A DNA stretch of 64,000 bases, from assembly GCA_902494195.1 (NCBI GenBank), contig CABUSH010000003.1, forward strand, positions 1-64,000. The letters are read 5' to 3'. This DNA comes from an uncultured Collinsella sp. Its GTDB lineage: Bacteria; Actinomycetota; Coriobacteriia; Coriobacteriales; Coriobacteriaceae. The notes below the pieces were generated by a model that was not told the DNA's origin, made no database searches, and was given only the letters and a program-made list of their open reading frames with translations. A program made the translations under genes and the position numbers. Shown piece after piece: positions 32,454 through 40,434 of this stretch (its first letter is position 1; every line of letters starts with the position of its first letter).

Positions 32454-32581
32454 GATGCCCCTTTCGGGTCCTCAGTTGTTAGCCTAGGAAAACTTATACA
32501 CGAAAGTAAGCCATGGTCAACAAAAAAGTTTGAAGAGGGAAACTAATTGACCGAACGGACACGATTTTGGGTTAAGATGAG

Positions 32582-32600
32582 GACACCCCATGGGGGTATC
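32582..32600. promoter_or_regulatory. CsoR-like copper operator
   Basis: GACACCCCATGGGGGTATC contains a perfect CCCCATGGGG core and fits the known CsoR/copper-responsive pattern (ATACCCC...GGGTAT type). It lies between a TTGACC (32547-32552) / TAAGAT (32573-32578) promoter-like pair and the HMA gene, 28 bases before the ATG. Confidence 0.55.
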
Positions 32601-32628
32601 TAGATAGTGCTACTTGAAAGGGGAACGC

Positions 32629-33012
32629 ATGAGCGACTTGCTCAACCCTGCGAATCTCATCGTGTTGGCCGTCATTGCCGTCGGCATGTTTTTTGGACTG
32701 CGTCGCATTGTCGCTTCGACACACGGAAAGAGCTGCTGCAGCGATGGCGCGAGCGGTAAGAAGGCCAAAAAGGTTGTTGTGGTGGATACCGATGCATCGC
32801 ACTATCCCTATAGCGATGAGCTGCTCATCGGCGGCATGAGCTGTGACGGCTGCGCTCAGAACGTAGCCAATGCCCTCAATGCGCTGGATGGCGTGTGGGC
32901 AACGGTGACGTATGCGGACCACACAGCGCGCGTGCGCTCCAAGCGGCCGATCGATCGCGGTGTCCTTGAGGCTGCCGTGAGAGATGCGGGTTACTACGTC
33001 ATGACGCTGTAG
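32629..33012 (+). CDS. Membrane-anchored heavy-metal-associated (HMA) protein
   Basis: 127 aa. An N-terminal membrane helix (about 5-27: LLNPANLIVLAVIAVGMFFG), a CC pair (SCCSDG) and a C-terminal HMA domain with the metal motif GGMSCDGCAQNV. Predicted to bind Cu(I) at the membrane face and pass it to an ATPase elsewhere. The ATG at 32629 follows AAAGGGG. A CsoR-like palindrome upstream supports copper control. No copper ATPase is next to it, which is unusual. Confidence 0.83.
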   Translation: MSDLLNPANLIVLAVIAVGMFFGLRRIVASTHGKSCCSDGASGKKAKKVVVVDTDASHYPYSDELLIGGMSCDGCAQNVANALNALDGVWATVTYADHTARVRSKRPIDRGVLEAAVRDAGYYVMTL

Positions 33013-33038
33013 GCCTTGCCTTGGATGCGCGTCCTTGT

Positions 33039-33464
33039 CTAGGCTCGTCCGCGTAGCTCGATGTCCTGGATGTCGTCGAAGTCGATGGCGATATCTTTGA
33101 GCTTGAGGAGTTTGAAAGCAGGGAGCGCCTCGTCGAGGATGCCGGTGCGGCTGCGATAGCCGTATGTATCGTAATAGGTGACACGAACCAAGTCGCCGCG
33201 CTTGAGGCCCTCGAGCTTTTTCGAAAGTTCGAGGGCTTTTTCTTCTGTGAGTTCGCATTTTGGCTCGGCGGTGATCTCTTGTTTACGCACGAGCTCGTAG
33301 TATCCCGTGAGGGCGGCAAAGGGCATAAACTGCGCGGCACGGCCGGCACGGACGGTGCCGTTGGCGGTGAGCCTGGGGTCGGCGGAGCGACGTCTTCCCT
33401 CGGGGTCCGCTAGGCGTTCAAAAGGTGTCGGTGGCCGCATCGGCTGTTGTTGGGACTTAGGCAC
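33039..33464 (-). CDS. YolD-like protein
   Basis: 141 aa. YolD family: RAAQFMPFAALTGYYELVRKQE then GDLVRVTYYDTYGYRSRTGILDEALPAFKLLKLKDIAIDFDDI. Known partners of UvrX/UmuC-type polymerases in Firmicutes, of uncertain function (a possible polymerase accessory). Its ATG overlaps the end of the polymerase gene by 8 bases, so translation is coupled and expression should be SOS-controlled. Confidence 0.88.
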   Translation of the reverse strand: MPKSQQQPMRPPTPFERLADPEGRRRSADPRLTANGTVRAGRAAQFMPFAALTGYYELVRKQEITAEPKCELTEEKALELSKKLEGLKRGDLVRVTYYDTYGYRSRTGILDEALPAFKLLKLKDIAIDFDDIQDIELRGRA

Positions 33465-34962
33465 GATGTCCTCCTACCTGATCGTTGCGTTCGCGCGCGG
33501 TGGCGCCGGCGGTAAAGCTCAGCCCCTTAACCAGCGCGTTCTTGCCGTATTTGCCTTTCACGGCCAGCACGGCGCGTGCCAGGTCGCGCTCGCGCTCATC
33601 GGCCTCGATATCGCTGAACAGATCGATGGTGGCAAATTCCTCGGGCATGAGGTTGCCAAATCCCAGATTGATGCGCTTGACCGGTCGTTTGGGATCGACA
33701 GTCTGCGCCCAGAGCTCATCGAAATATCCCATGATCTTCTTAAACGAATTGGTGCGCTCGGGCAGCTTGCGCGAGGCGTTGGAGTGCGCAAAGAGTGCGG
33801 CATAGCCACCGCGCGGTTTGCCGCCATGCTCTCCCACAAAGATGCCATCGATTGCCTGCGCCTCACGTACCAGACGACGCCGTTCGTCATCGCGCTGGAC
33901 GGGCTTGGGCGCACGGGGTGCGAGCTCGGGGCCGGCGGTTGCGGTGGGTTCGATGCTCGACGTACTCGAGCGCAGGTGTCCGCATCCGTCCACATATTGT
34001 GCAGTGCCGCTGGCATCAAGCCTGCGGATGTCGGCGCGCTCGCTTGCATAGCCCACAAAGAGCGAGATGCTGTCGCACACCACGTGCTTGTCGATCAAAT
34101 CCAGCACGGCGGCATCGACCATCTCGCGCAAGACGGTATAGGCCTGTTCGTAGGCATAACCCTTCGAGAGCACCTGTCCTGTGGTGGTCGAAGTTGCTTG
34201 CGGGCGATAGGCTTGGATATCGGCGATGGTTGTCGGCTCGCGCCCGAAGGCATGGTCGATGAGATATTCGGCATTGACGCCGAGCTCGTCGTAAAGCAGG
34301 TTTTCGTCGAGCGCCGCGACGCCCATCAGATCGTAGACGCCGTATTTCTCGAGGCGGGCTGCCACGCCGGGACCGATGCCCCAGATATCGGTGATGGGAC
34401 GATGGGGCCAGATCTCCTTGCGAAAGGTCTCGTCGTCGAGTATGCCGATGCGGCTGGGTACGTGCTTGGCGGTAATGTCGAGCGCTACCTTGGCCTGGAA
34501 TAGGTTGGGGCCGATGCCGACCGTCGCCGTGATGCCGGTGCGCGCGAGGACCTCGTCGCGCAGCGTGCAGGCGAACCCTTCCGCATCTGTGTGATAGAGG
34601 TCCAGATAGGGCGTCACGTCGATAAAGCACTCATCGATGGAGTAGACGTGCACGTCCTGGGGGCTGACGTATTCCAGATAGATACCGTAGATTTTCGCCG
34701 ACACCTCCATGTAATGCTGCATGCGCGGTACGGCCGTGATGTAGTCGATGCCATCGGGAATTTCGAACAGACGGCAGCGGTTGTGAATCCCTAAGTCCTT
34801 CATGGCCTGTGTGATGGCGAGGCAGATGGTCGTGCGTCCGCGTGATTCGTCGGCAACGACCAGGTTGGTGGTGAGTGGATCAAGCCCGCGGTCCACGCAC
34901 TCGACGCTGGCATAAAACGTCTTGAGGTCGATGCAGATGTAGGTGTGCTGCTCGTGCGCCAC
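33457..34962 (-). CDS. Y-family DNA polymerase (UvrX/DinB-like)
   Basis: 501 aa. Error-prone translesion polymerase. Catalytic residues lie in YICIDLKTFYASVEC and VYSIDECFIDVT (SxDE). The helix-hairpin-helix region DIWGIGPGVAARLEKYGV and a little-finger domain follow; the C-terminal tail with KRINLGFGNL is as in the UmuC/UvrX branch. The GTG at 34962 with GGGAGG is the best start. A LexA box lies 30 bases upstream. yolD overlaps its end, making a two-gene SOS unit. Confidence 0.92.
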   Translation of the reverse strand: MAHEQHTYICIDLKTFYASVECVDRGLDPLTTNLVVADESRGRTTICLAITQAMKDLGIHNRCRLFEIPDGIDYITAVPRMQHYMEVSAKIYGIYLEYVSPQDVHVYSIDECFIDVTPYLDLYHTDAEGFACTLRDEVLARTGITATVGIGPNLFQAKVALDITAKHVPSRIGILDDETFRKEIWPHRPITDIWGIGPGVAARLEKYGVYDLMGVAALDENLLYDELGVNAEYLIDHAFGREPTTIADIQAYRPQATSTTTGQVLSKGYAYEQAYTVLREMVDAAVLDLIDKHVVCDSISLFVGYASERADIRRLDASGTAQYVDGCGHLRSSTSSIEPTATAGPELAPRAPKPVQRDDERRRLVREAQAIDGIFVGEHGGKPRGGYAALFAHSNASRKLPERTNSFKKIMGYFDELWAQTVDPKRPVKRINLGFGNLMPEEFATIDLFSDIEADERERDLARAVLAVKGKYGKNALVKGLSFTAGATARERNDQVGGHRA

Positions 34963-34991
34963 GCGTCCTCCCATCAAACACATGTTCTTAT

Positions 34992-35005
34992 CGAATACAT
35001 GTTCG
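34992..35005. promoter_or_regulatory. LexA (SOS) box
   Basis: CGAATACATGTTCG matches the Gram-positive LexA consensus CGAACNNNNGTTCG with one change. It sits upstream of the translesion polymerase gene on the minus strand. Confidence 0.75.
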
Positions 35006-35042
35006 ATAATACCCGCTCGACCGGACACCGTCAAAACCTACC

Positions 35043-35070
35043 AAAAAGGGACAGGTTTATTTTGGTCGGT
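35043..35070. repeat. REP-like half element
   Basis: AAAAAGGGACAGGTTTATTTTGGTCGGT matches each arm of the palindrome at 36434-36491. A single arm between the polymerase and PAP2 genes; perhaps a decayed copy. Confidence 0.55.
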
Positions 35071-35131
35071 TTACCGAGTGCTTACAGTGAGCCGGTAGCC
35101 TTAATGTGTTGAATACGCTGAGGGGGTATGG

Positions 35132-35755
35132 ATGACCATCGATATGGGTGATCTTGCACTTCTGATACTGTTCGTGCTGTGCCTTGCGATCTTTGTTTAC
35201 CTGCTGATCAAGGTGCTCAAAGGACGGGCTATAAGAATCGATGAGGTGGGTTACTTGCTGCTTGTCGAGAGGCTTCGGTCGCCGTTGTTGACGGCCGTGA
35301 TGAAAGCCGCCTCGAGTTTGGCGTCGCTGCCGTTTGTCGTCGGTGTGCTAGCCGCGGCGATGCTGTGGGCGCCCAATTGGCCCCATGTTGTCTGGGCCGC
35401 CTTCAATGTCGGTGCTATCAGCGCAATCGACCAGCTGTTAAAGGTCCTTGTGCGTCGACCTCGTCCACAGGGATTTCGGCTTGTCGAGGCGCCGGGGCTG
35501 AGCTTCCCCTCGGGTCACTCGATGGCGGCCATGGCGTTTTATGGCTATGGTATATGGTTGGTGCGGTGTGGCGTGTGTGGCCTTCCGTTCGGCGCCGCCA
35601 TCGAGGTTGCACTCGCGTGCGTCATCCTTGCGGTGGGCGTCAGCCGTGTCTATCTGGGCGTGCACTACGTTTCGGATGTGCTGAGCGGGTTTTGCCTGTC
35701 TTTTGTCTGGCTCATCCTGTTCGTGCGTCTTGGCCCTTGGATTTTGACCGTCTAA
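35132..35755 (+). CDS. PAP2-family membrane phosphatase
   Basis: 207 aa. Integral membrane lipid phosphatase, for example for undecaprenyl-diphosphate or phosphatidate. The three PAP2 motifs are clear: KVLVRRPRP, FPSGHSMAA and SRVYLGVHYVSD. About five membrane helices. ATG after GGGGGT; stands alone. Substrate not determined by sequence. Confidence 0.88.
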   Translation: MTIDMGDLALLILFVLCLAIFVYLLIKVLKGRAIRIDEVGYLLLVERLRSPLLTAVMKAASSLASLPFVVGVLAAAMLWAPNWPHVVWAAFNVGAISAIDQLLKVLVRRPRPQGFRLVEAPGLSFPSGHSMAAMAFYGYGIWLVRCGVCGLPFGAAIEVALACVILAVGVSRVYLGVHYVSDVLSGFCLSFVWLILFVRLGPWILTV

Positions 35756-35845
35756 TTGTCGCAACTGGACGCCATGTCGGATCGAATCTGATTTTAACGC
35801 AGCCCTAAAGAGCGCGAAACAGCTCGGAAAAGCTCGCTTCGTAGC

Positions 35846-36421
35846 ATGAGCCTAACGATCGATACCACCATAAAGCACGGAAGGGTTGTGGGGACAATGG
35901 TCAACTATGGGTTTGGTATGCCGACGCGCTTGGTTGCGGATGGGGATGTGGCTCGCTGGTGCGGACGATTGGTTGCCCACTATGGCGGCACCAAGGCACT
36001 GGTCGTGCTGGGAGGCGACAAGCACACGCGTGATGAGCTTGTTTCGGCGGCGCTGAGCTCGCTCGATCGCGCCCTGCTCGAACGCATACTCTTTCGTTGC
36101 GGCTTGGTCGGGGGCGACGGGGGAGACGATTTGGTCGACGAGGCCGTAGCCCTGGCGACCGATGAGGGCGTGGACTTTGTCCTGGCGATCGGCGATGCCG
36201 ATACGGCGAGCTTTGTGCGCGAACTCGCTCGTCGCATGGCCGTGCTCGATGCCGGCGAGGACGGCTTTGTTCCCTACGGGTGCATCGTCTCCGAGGGAAA
36301 AGTGCCCGCCGTTGTGGGTGCCGGCGAGGTTCCCGTTTTTGCTATCATCGCGCCCGAACTGCTGGAGGGCATCGGGTCTCCCTTGCGCGAGCTGCTCGGC
36401 AGCGTATGCGCCGCGGCATAA
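35846..36421 (+). CDS. Iron-alcohol-dehydrogenase-like N-terminal domain, standalone
   Basis: 191 aa. Resembles the Rossmann half of Fe-dependent alcohol dehydrogenases: FGMPTRLVADG, TKALVVLGG and a VDFVLAIGDADTASFV stretch at the place of GGGSxID. The metal-binding C-terminal half is missing and the GGGS motif is altered, so dehydrogenase activity is unlikely. It could be a decayed gene or a regulatory/binding relic, but the frame is intact. The ribosome-binding site is weak; ATG 35897 is an alternative start. A REP-like palindrome follows. Confidence 0.5.
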   Translation: MSLTIDTTIKHGRVVGTMVNYGFGMPTRLVADGDVARWCGRLVAHYGGTKALVVLGGDKHTRDELVSAALSSLDRALLERILFRCGLVGGDGGDDLVDEAVALATDEGVDFVLAIGDADTASFVRELARRMAVLDAGEDGFVPYGCIVSEGKVPAVVGAGEVPVFAIIAPELLEGIGSPLRELLGSVCAAA

Positions 36422-36433
36422 TGGCCTGCCAGG

Positions 36434-36491
36434 AAGGGACAGGTTTATTTGGCAGGTAAAGCGTTTGACCTGCCAAAATAAACCTGCCCTT
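36434..36491. repeat. REP-like palindrome
   Basis: Arms 36434-36457 and 36468-36491 (AGGGACAGGTTTATTTGGCAGGT against its near-complement) form a long hairpin with a T-run on the + strand. The arms recur as a half element at 35043. Such GGGACAGGTTTATTTT repeats are typical of REP sequences mobilised by RAYT transposases (established for the class, inferred here). Confidence 0.65.
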
Positions 36492-36620
36492 TTTTGGTCG
36501 GTCGCCGTTCGGGGGCCGATTGGCAACGCTCGCTGATTGTAGTCTTGACCTGCGCTAGAATAGTGGCATCTGAATGTCCGGGCGCATGGAGGCGTGCGCC
36601 CGTATGCTGAGGAGGACTCT

Positions 36621-38315
36621 ATGGCAACTGTTGCCGCACCTATCGATGCTACGTCGACTGCCGCTTGGAAGGCACTCGAGGCTCATCAGGAGAAGCTCGA
36701 GGCCGATGGTATCGACCTCAAGGCCTGGTTCGCTGCCGATGCCGAGCGCGTGAACAAGCTGAGCTTTGACGCCGGTGACCTGCACTTCGATCTGTCGAAG
36801 AACCTGGTGACCGATGAGACCGTCAAGCTGCTGTGCGATCTTGCCCGCGAGGTGAAGCTCGAGGAGCGCCGCGACGCCATGTTCTCCGGCGAGCACATTA
36901 ACACCACCGAGGACCGCGCCGTCCTGCACACCGCGCTTCGCCGCCCCGCAACCGAGAGGGGCCAGCTCATCGTCGACGGCCAGGATGTCGTAGCCGACGT
37001 GCACGAGGTCCTCGACCGCATGTATGCCTTCGCCGAGCGCGTGCGCTCCGGTGAGTGGAAGGGCGTTACCGGCAAGAAGATCGAGCACCTGGTGTCCATC
37101 GGCATCGGCGGCTCCGATCTGGGCCCGGTCATGGCCTACGAGGCTCTGCGTCCCTATGCCGACGCCGGTATCGACTGCCGCTATATCTCCAACATCGACC
37201 CCAACGACCAGGCCGAGAAGCTTAAGGGCCTGGATCCCGAGACCACGCTCGTGATCATCGTCTCCAAGACCTTCACCACGCTCGAGACCCTCACCAACGC
37301 CCGCGAGGTCAAGACCTGGATGCTCGAGCAGCTCAAGGCCCAGGGCGCCATCGACGGCTCCGATGAGCAGAACGCCGAGGCCGTGGCAAAGCACTTCGTC
37401 GCCGTTTCCACCGCACTCGAGAAGGTTGAGGCCTTCGGTATCGACCCCGCCAACGCCTTCGGCTTCTGGAACTGGGTCGGCGGCCGCTACTCCGTCGACT
37501 CCGCCGTGGGCCTGTCGCTGATCGTCGTGCTCGGTCCCGAGCGCTTCCAGCAGTTCCTCGAGGGCTTCCACGCTATCGACGAGTACTTCTGCAACACGCC
37601 GCTCGAGAACAATGCCGTTGCGCTGATGGGCCTGCTCAACGTCTGGTACGTCAACTTCTTCGGTTCCAAGAGCCACGCCGTGCTGCCGTACTGCCAGTAC
37701 CTGCATCGTTTCCCGGCCTACCTGCAGCAGCTCACCATGGAGTCCAACGGCAAGCATGTCCGCTGGGACGGCAGCGCCGTGACCTCCGACACCGGTGAGA
37801 TCTTCTGGGGCGAGCCCGGCACCAACGGTCAGCACGCCTTCTACCAGCTGCTGCACCAGGGCACCGTGGTGGTCCCGGCCGATTTCATTGCCTTCGCCAA
37901 TACCGCCAACCCTGCGACCGACAGCGGCCAGGACGTGCACGAGCTGTTCCTGGGCAACTTCCTGGCCCAGACCAAGGCGCTCGCCTTTGGTAAGACGGCC
38001 GATGAGGTGCGCGCCGAGGGCACGCCCGAGCAGATCGTCCCGGCCCGCTGCTTTGAGGGCAACCGTCCGACGACCTCGATCTTTGGCGACACGTTGACCC
38101 CGTTCGCACTCGGCGAGCTCATCGCCCTGTACGAGCACATCACGTTTGTCGAGGGCACGGTCTGGGGCATCGACTCCTACGACCAGTGGGGCGTCGAGCT
38201 GGGCAAGCAGCTTGCCAAGCAGATCACTCCAGCCTTCCATGACGACGCCGCCAAGGCCGAGCAGGACGCTTCGACCCAGGCGCTCATCGAGTTCTACCGC
38301 GCTCACCGCAAGTAG
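36621..38315 (+). CDS. pgi: Glucose-6-phosphate isomerase
   Basis: 564 aa. Interconverts glucose 6-phosphate and fructose 6-phosphate in glycolysis. SIS-type core: SIGIGGSDLGPVMAYEAL, VIIVSKTFTTLETLTNA, the PGI signature in GRYSVDSAVGLS, PYCQYLHRFPAYLQQLTMESNGK with the catalytic Glu/His region, and a C-terminal QWGVELGKQLAKQI with the catalytic Lys. GAGGAGG precedes the ATG at 36621. Very strong codon bias (GAG, CTG, GGC) suggests high expression. A strong terminator follows. Confidence 0.97.
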   Translation: MATVAAPIDATSTAAWKALEAHQEKLEADGIDLKAWFAADAERVNKLSFDAGDLHFDLSKNLVTDETVKLLCDLAREVKLEERRDAMFSGEHINTTEDRAVLHTALRRPATERGQLIVDGQDVVADVHEVLDRMYAFAERVRSGEWKGVTGKKIEHLVSIGIGGSDLGPVMAYEALRPYADAGIDCRYISNIDPNDQAEKLKGLDPETTLVIIVSKTFTTLETLTNAREVKTWMLEQLKAQGAIDGSDEQNAEAVAKHFVAVSTALEKVEAFGIDPANAFGFWNWVGGRYSVDSAVGLSLIVVLGPERFQQFLEGFHAIDEYFCNTPLENNAVALMGLLNVWYVNFFGSKSHAVLPYCQYLHRFPAYLQQLTMESNGKHVRWDGSAVTSDTGEIFWGEPGTNGQHAFYQLLHQGTVVVPADFIAFANTANPATDSGQDVHELFLGNFLAQTKALAFGKTADEVRAEGTPEQIVPARCFEGNRPTTSIFGDTLTPFALGELIALYEHITFVEGTVWGIDSYDQWGVELGKQLAKQITPAFHDDAAKAEQDASTQALIEFYRAHRK

Positions 38316-38346
38316 TCGCTGCTGTTAACGCATCGCGCCTTATAGT

Positions 38347-38383
38347 CAGGGGCCCGTATCCCATCGGATGCGGGCCCCTTTGC
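38347..38383. terminator. Terminator of pgi
   Basis: Stem AGGGGCCCGTATCCC-ATCG-GATGCGGGCCCCTT, with TTTGCTTT after it. Confidence 0.85.
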
Positions 38384-38456
38384 TTTGCCGTGGCCCCGGG
38401 GCGCACGGCCTTTAAGGATCTTCGCCGGAGCGTCGCGTGCTGCGAGGGCCCTGCGT

Positions 38457-39761
38457 CTAGAGCTCGGCCTCCGCATGGCCTCGCTGCGCCTCGGGCAGCT
38501 CCCCGTAGAGCGGATGGTCTTCGAGCCTAAAGCGCTCGACCTGTTCGGGAGTGCAGCCGCGCACAAAGAGCCACGAGCGATCGATCGGCGTCGCCATGAG
38601 CGTGCTGGGCAGCGCGTCGGCGCGGTCGGAAAACACCCGGGCACTCTCGGGATCCTGGAACGCCAGCACCAGATGCGTGTCGCAGTTGCCCATGATGGAG
38701 CGTGCGCGTGCCTCGCCATAGAGCGCATCGAGCTGGTTGGTCGACTGCAGCAGCAGCGTTGCCCAGATGTTGCGGCTTCGGATAATCGAGAGCACGTTGT
38801 CGATCTGGGGGATCTGCAGATTTGCGAAGTCATCGAGCATAAAGCGCACGGGCACGGGCAGGCTGCCGTCGGGCTGCCTATCGGCCTCACGAATGAGGCC
38901 CATAAACGCCTGCGAAATAAAGAGGCCGGTCAGCGGATCGAGATTGCGGTCAATATCGCTCACGGTTACAAACAGGGCGCAGGGGGTGTGTCCCATGGAA
39001 GCGAAGTCCGCCTGATGGCACTCACGATAGAGCTGTGCCGCACCGTCGAATCCCAGACACATGACCTTTTCGGCAAGGATGCCGACGATGCTCGCGTGCA
39101 TGCGCTCGGCATTTTGCGTAATGGCGTAGCGCCGCCATAGCGAGAGGGCATAGCTTTGGGGGTCGGTCGTGATCAGGTCGTCAAACAATCGACCTGTGGC
39201 ACCGTCCTGCAGGTGCTCGATCAGCTTGATGACCGAGCTGATCGTCTGCTCGTCGGCGGGTAGCTGTTCGGTGACGTAGGCGATAAGACACGACAGCAGG
39301 TTTGCCGCCGCATGATCCCAAAAAGGCTGGTTGTTGTCCTCGATGGGGCAGATGGCCTTTGCCACCGAGAGGATGTCCTGCTGGTTGGGCCTGCCGTCCG
39401 CCTTGCGGCGAATGTGCCTCAGGGGGTTGTAGCCGCAGCGCTCGATGCCGGGCGCAAGGGCCGGGACGGTGTTGAGGTCGGCGAAGTTGAGACATTGCAC
39501 GCGGTAACCGTGGGCTGCCAGCACGGGTCCCACTTCGCGACAGAGCGTGCCTTTGGTGTCGAGCACGATGTAGCTTGCGTTCATTTGCAGCAGGTTGGGC
39601 TTGAGGACGTTTCGGGTCTTGCCGGCTCCCGAGGGACCGATCACAAGTGCATTGTTGTTGAGTCCCGTTTGGCGGGTGTCGCAGGAAAGCGTTCGATCCT
39701 TGGCGAGGATGGTGGACGATGCGGACTCAGATGCGGCGAGACGGCTGGCGAGGTTAGACAT
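38457..39761 (-). CDS. VirD4/TraG-type coupling ATPase, soluble form
   Basis: 434 aa. AAA-type conjugative coupling protein of the CD1115-like group: NNNALVIGPSGAGKTRN (Walker A), SYIVLDTKGTLCREVG, VRFMLDDFANLQIP (Walker B) and RNIWATLLLQSTNQLDAL. Family members have N-terminal membrane helices; here the protein starts about 35 residues before Walker A and has none. GGAGG precedes the ATG. Its start overlaps the end of the ClpP-like gene by 8 bases. No relaxase, VirB4 or integrase is in the window, so it may be a remnant or a component of a dispersed mobile element. Confidence 0.82.
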   Translation of the reverse strand: MSNLASRLAASESASSTILAKDRTLSCDTRQTGLNNNALVIGPSGAGKTRNVLKPNLLQMNASYIVLDTKGTLCREVGPVLAAHGYRVQCLNFADLNTVPALAPGIERCGYNPLRHIRRKADGRPNQQDILSVAKAICPIEDNNQPFWDHAAANLLSCLIAYVTEQLPADEQTISSVIKLIEHLQDGATGRLFDDLITTDPQSYALSLWRRYAITQNAERMHASIVGILAEKVMCLGFDGAAQLYRECHQADFASMGHTPCALFVTVSDIDRNLDPLTGLFISQAFMGLIREADRQPDGSLPVPVRFMLDDFANLQIPQIDNVLSIIRSRNIWATLLLQSTNQLDALYGEARARSIMGNCDTHLVLAFQDPESARVFSDRADALPSTLMATPIDRSWLFVRGCTPEQVERFRLEDHPLYGELPEAQRGHAEAEL

Positions 39762-40371
39762 GGGCGACCTCCTTGGTGGTCGAGAGGATTTCGTGGGCAA
39801 AGCCGAGCTCGACGGCGCGCTCGGCCGAAAGGTAGGTGTCTTTTGCAGTGAGGGACTGGATGCGCTTGGGCGTGAGGCCGCTGCGGTCCGAGAGGATTTG
39901 CGTGAGGGTCTTGCGGGTCTGCATGAGACGCCGGCTGGTTTCCTGCAGCGCAAGTGCCGAGCCGCCTGCCCCCTGGGGGATCAGCGGGTCGTGAATCATG
40001 AGCTCTGCATGGGGCGCCATACGGCGATCGTCGCCGCCCATAAAGATCACGGCGCCCATGGACGCGGCGAATTCCAGGCAGACGGTGCGGATGGGGCACG
40101 ATGCGAGGCGCATGGCGTCATAGATCGCAAGGCCCGATCGCACGCTTCCGCCGGCGCTGGCGACAAATATGGTGATGGGGCGGCTGGGGTCGGTGGCATC
40201 GAGCAGGCGGATCTGCTGGCATAGGTCGTGGGCCATCGGGGTTTCGATGTTTCCCATGACGGAGAGCTCGCGACGGGCGAGCATCTCATCGTAAATGCTG
40301 GTGAGCGTGATGCCTCGGGCGGATTCACGCATGGTGAGGGGGCTGATGATGGGGGAATGATTGGTGTCCAT
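39754..40371 (-). CDS. ClpP-like serine protease
   Basis: 205 aa. ClpP/S14 family. Catalytic Ser in EFAASMGAVIFM, His in LMIHDPL and Asp in LTAKDTYLSAERAVELGF, so the triad looks complete. The glycine-rich FVASAGGSVRSGLAIYDAM replaces the NSPGG loop. It is not next to clpX and sits in a module with a VirD4-like ATPase, unlike housekeeping clpP. AAAGGAG precedes the ATG. It may process a mobile-element protein (inference). Confidence 0.82.
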   Translation of the reverse strand: MDTNHSPIISPLTMRESARGITLTSIYDEMLARRELSVMGNIETPMAHDLCQQIRLLDATDPSRPITIFVASAGGSVRSGLAIYDAMRLASCPIRTVCLEFAASMGAVIFMGGDDRRMAPHAELMIHDPLIPQGAGGSALALQETSRRLMQTRKTLTQILSDRSGLTPKRIQSLTAKDTYLSAERAVELGFAHEILSTTKEVAHV

Positions 40372-40434
40372 GAGGACTCCTTTCTGTTGGTTGTGTTGTG
40401 GAATAGGATTGTTGCCCGCGGAGGGGCTGGCGGG

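Noticed and set aside
36555..38306. 583-codon minus-strand frame opposite pgi
   Set aside because: Shadow caused by strong codon bias of pgi.
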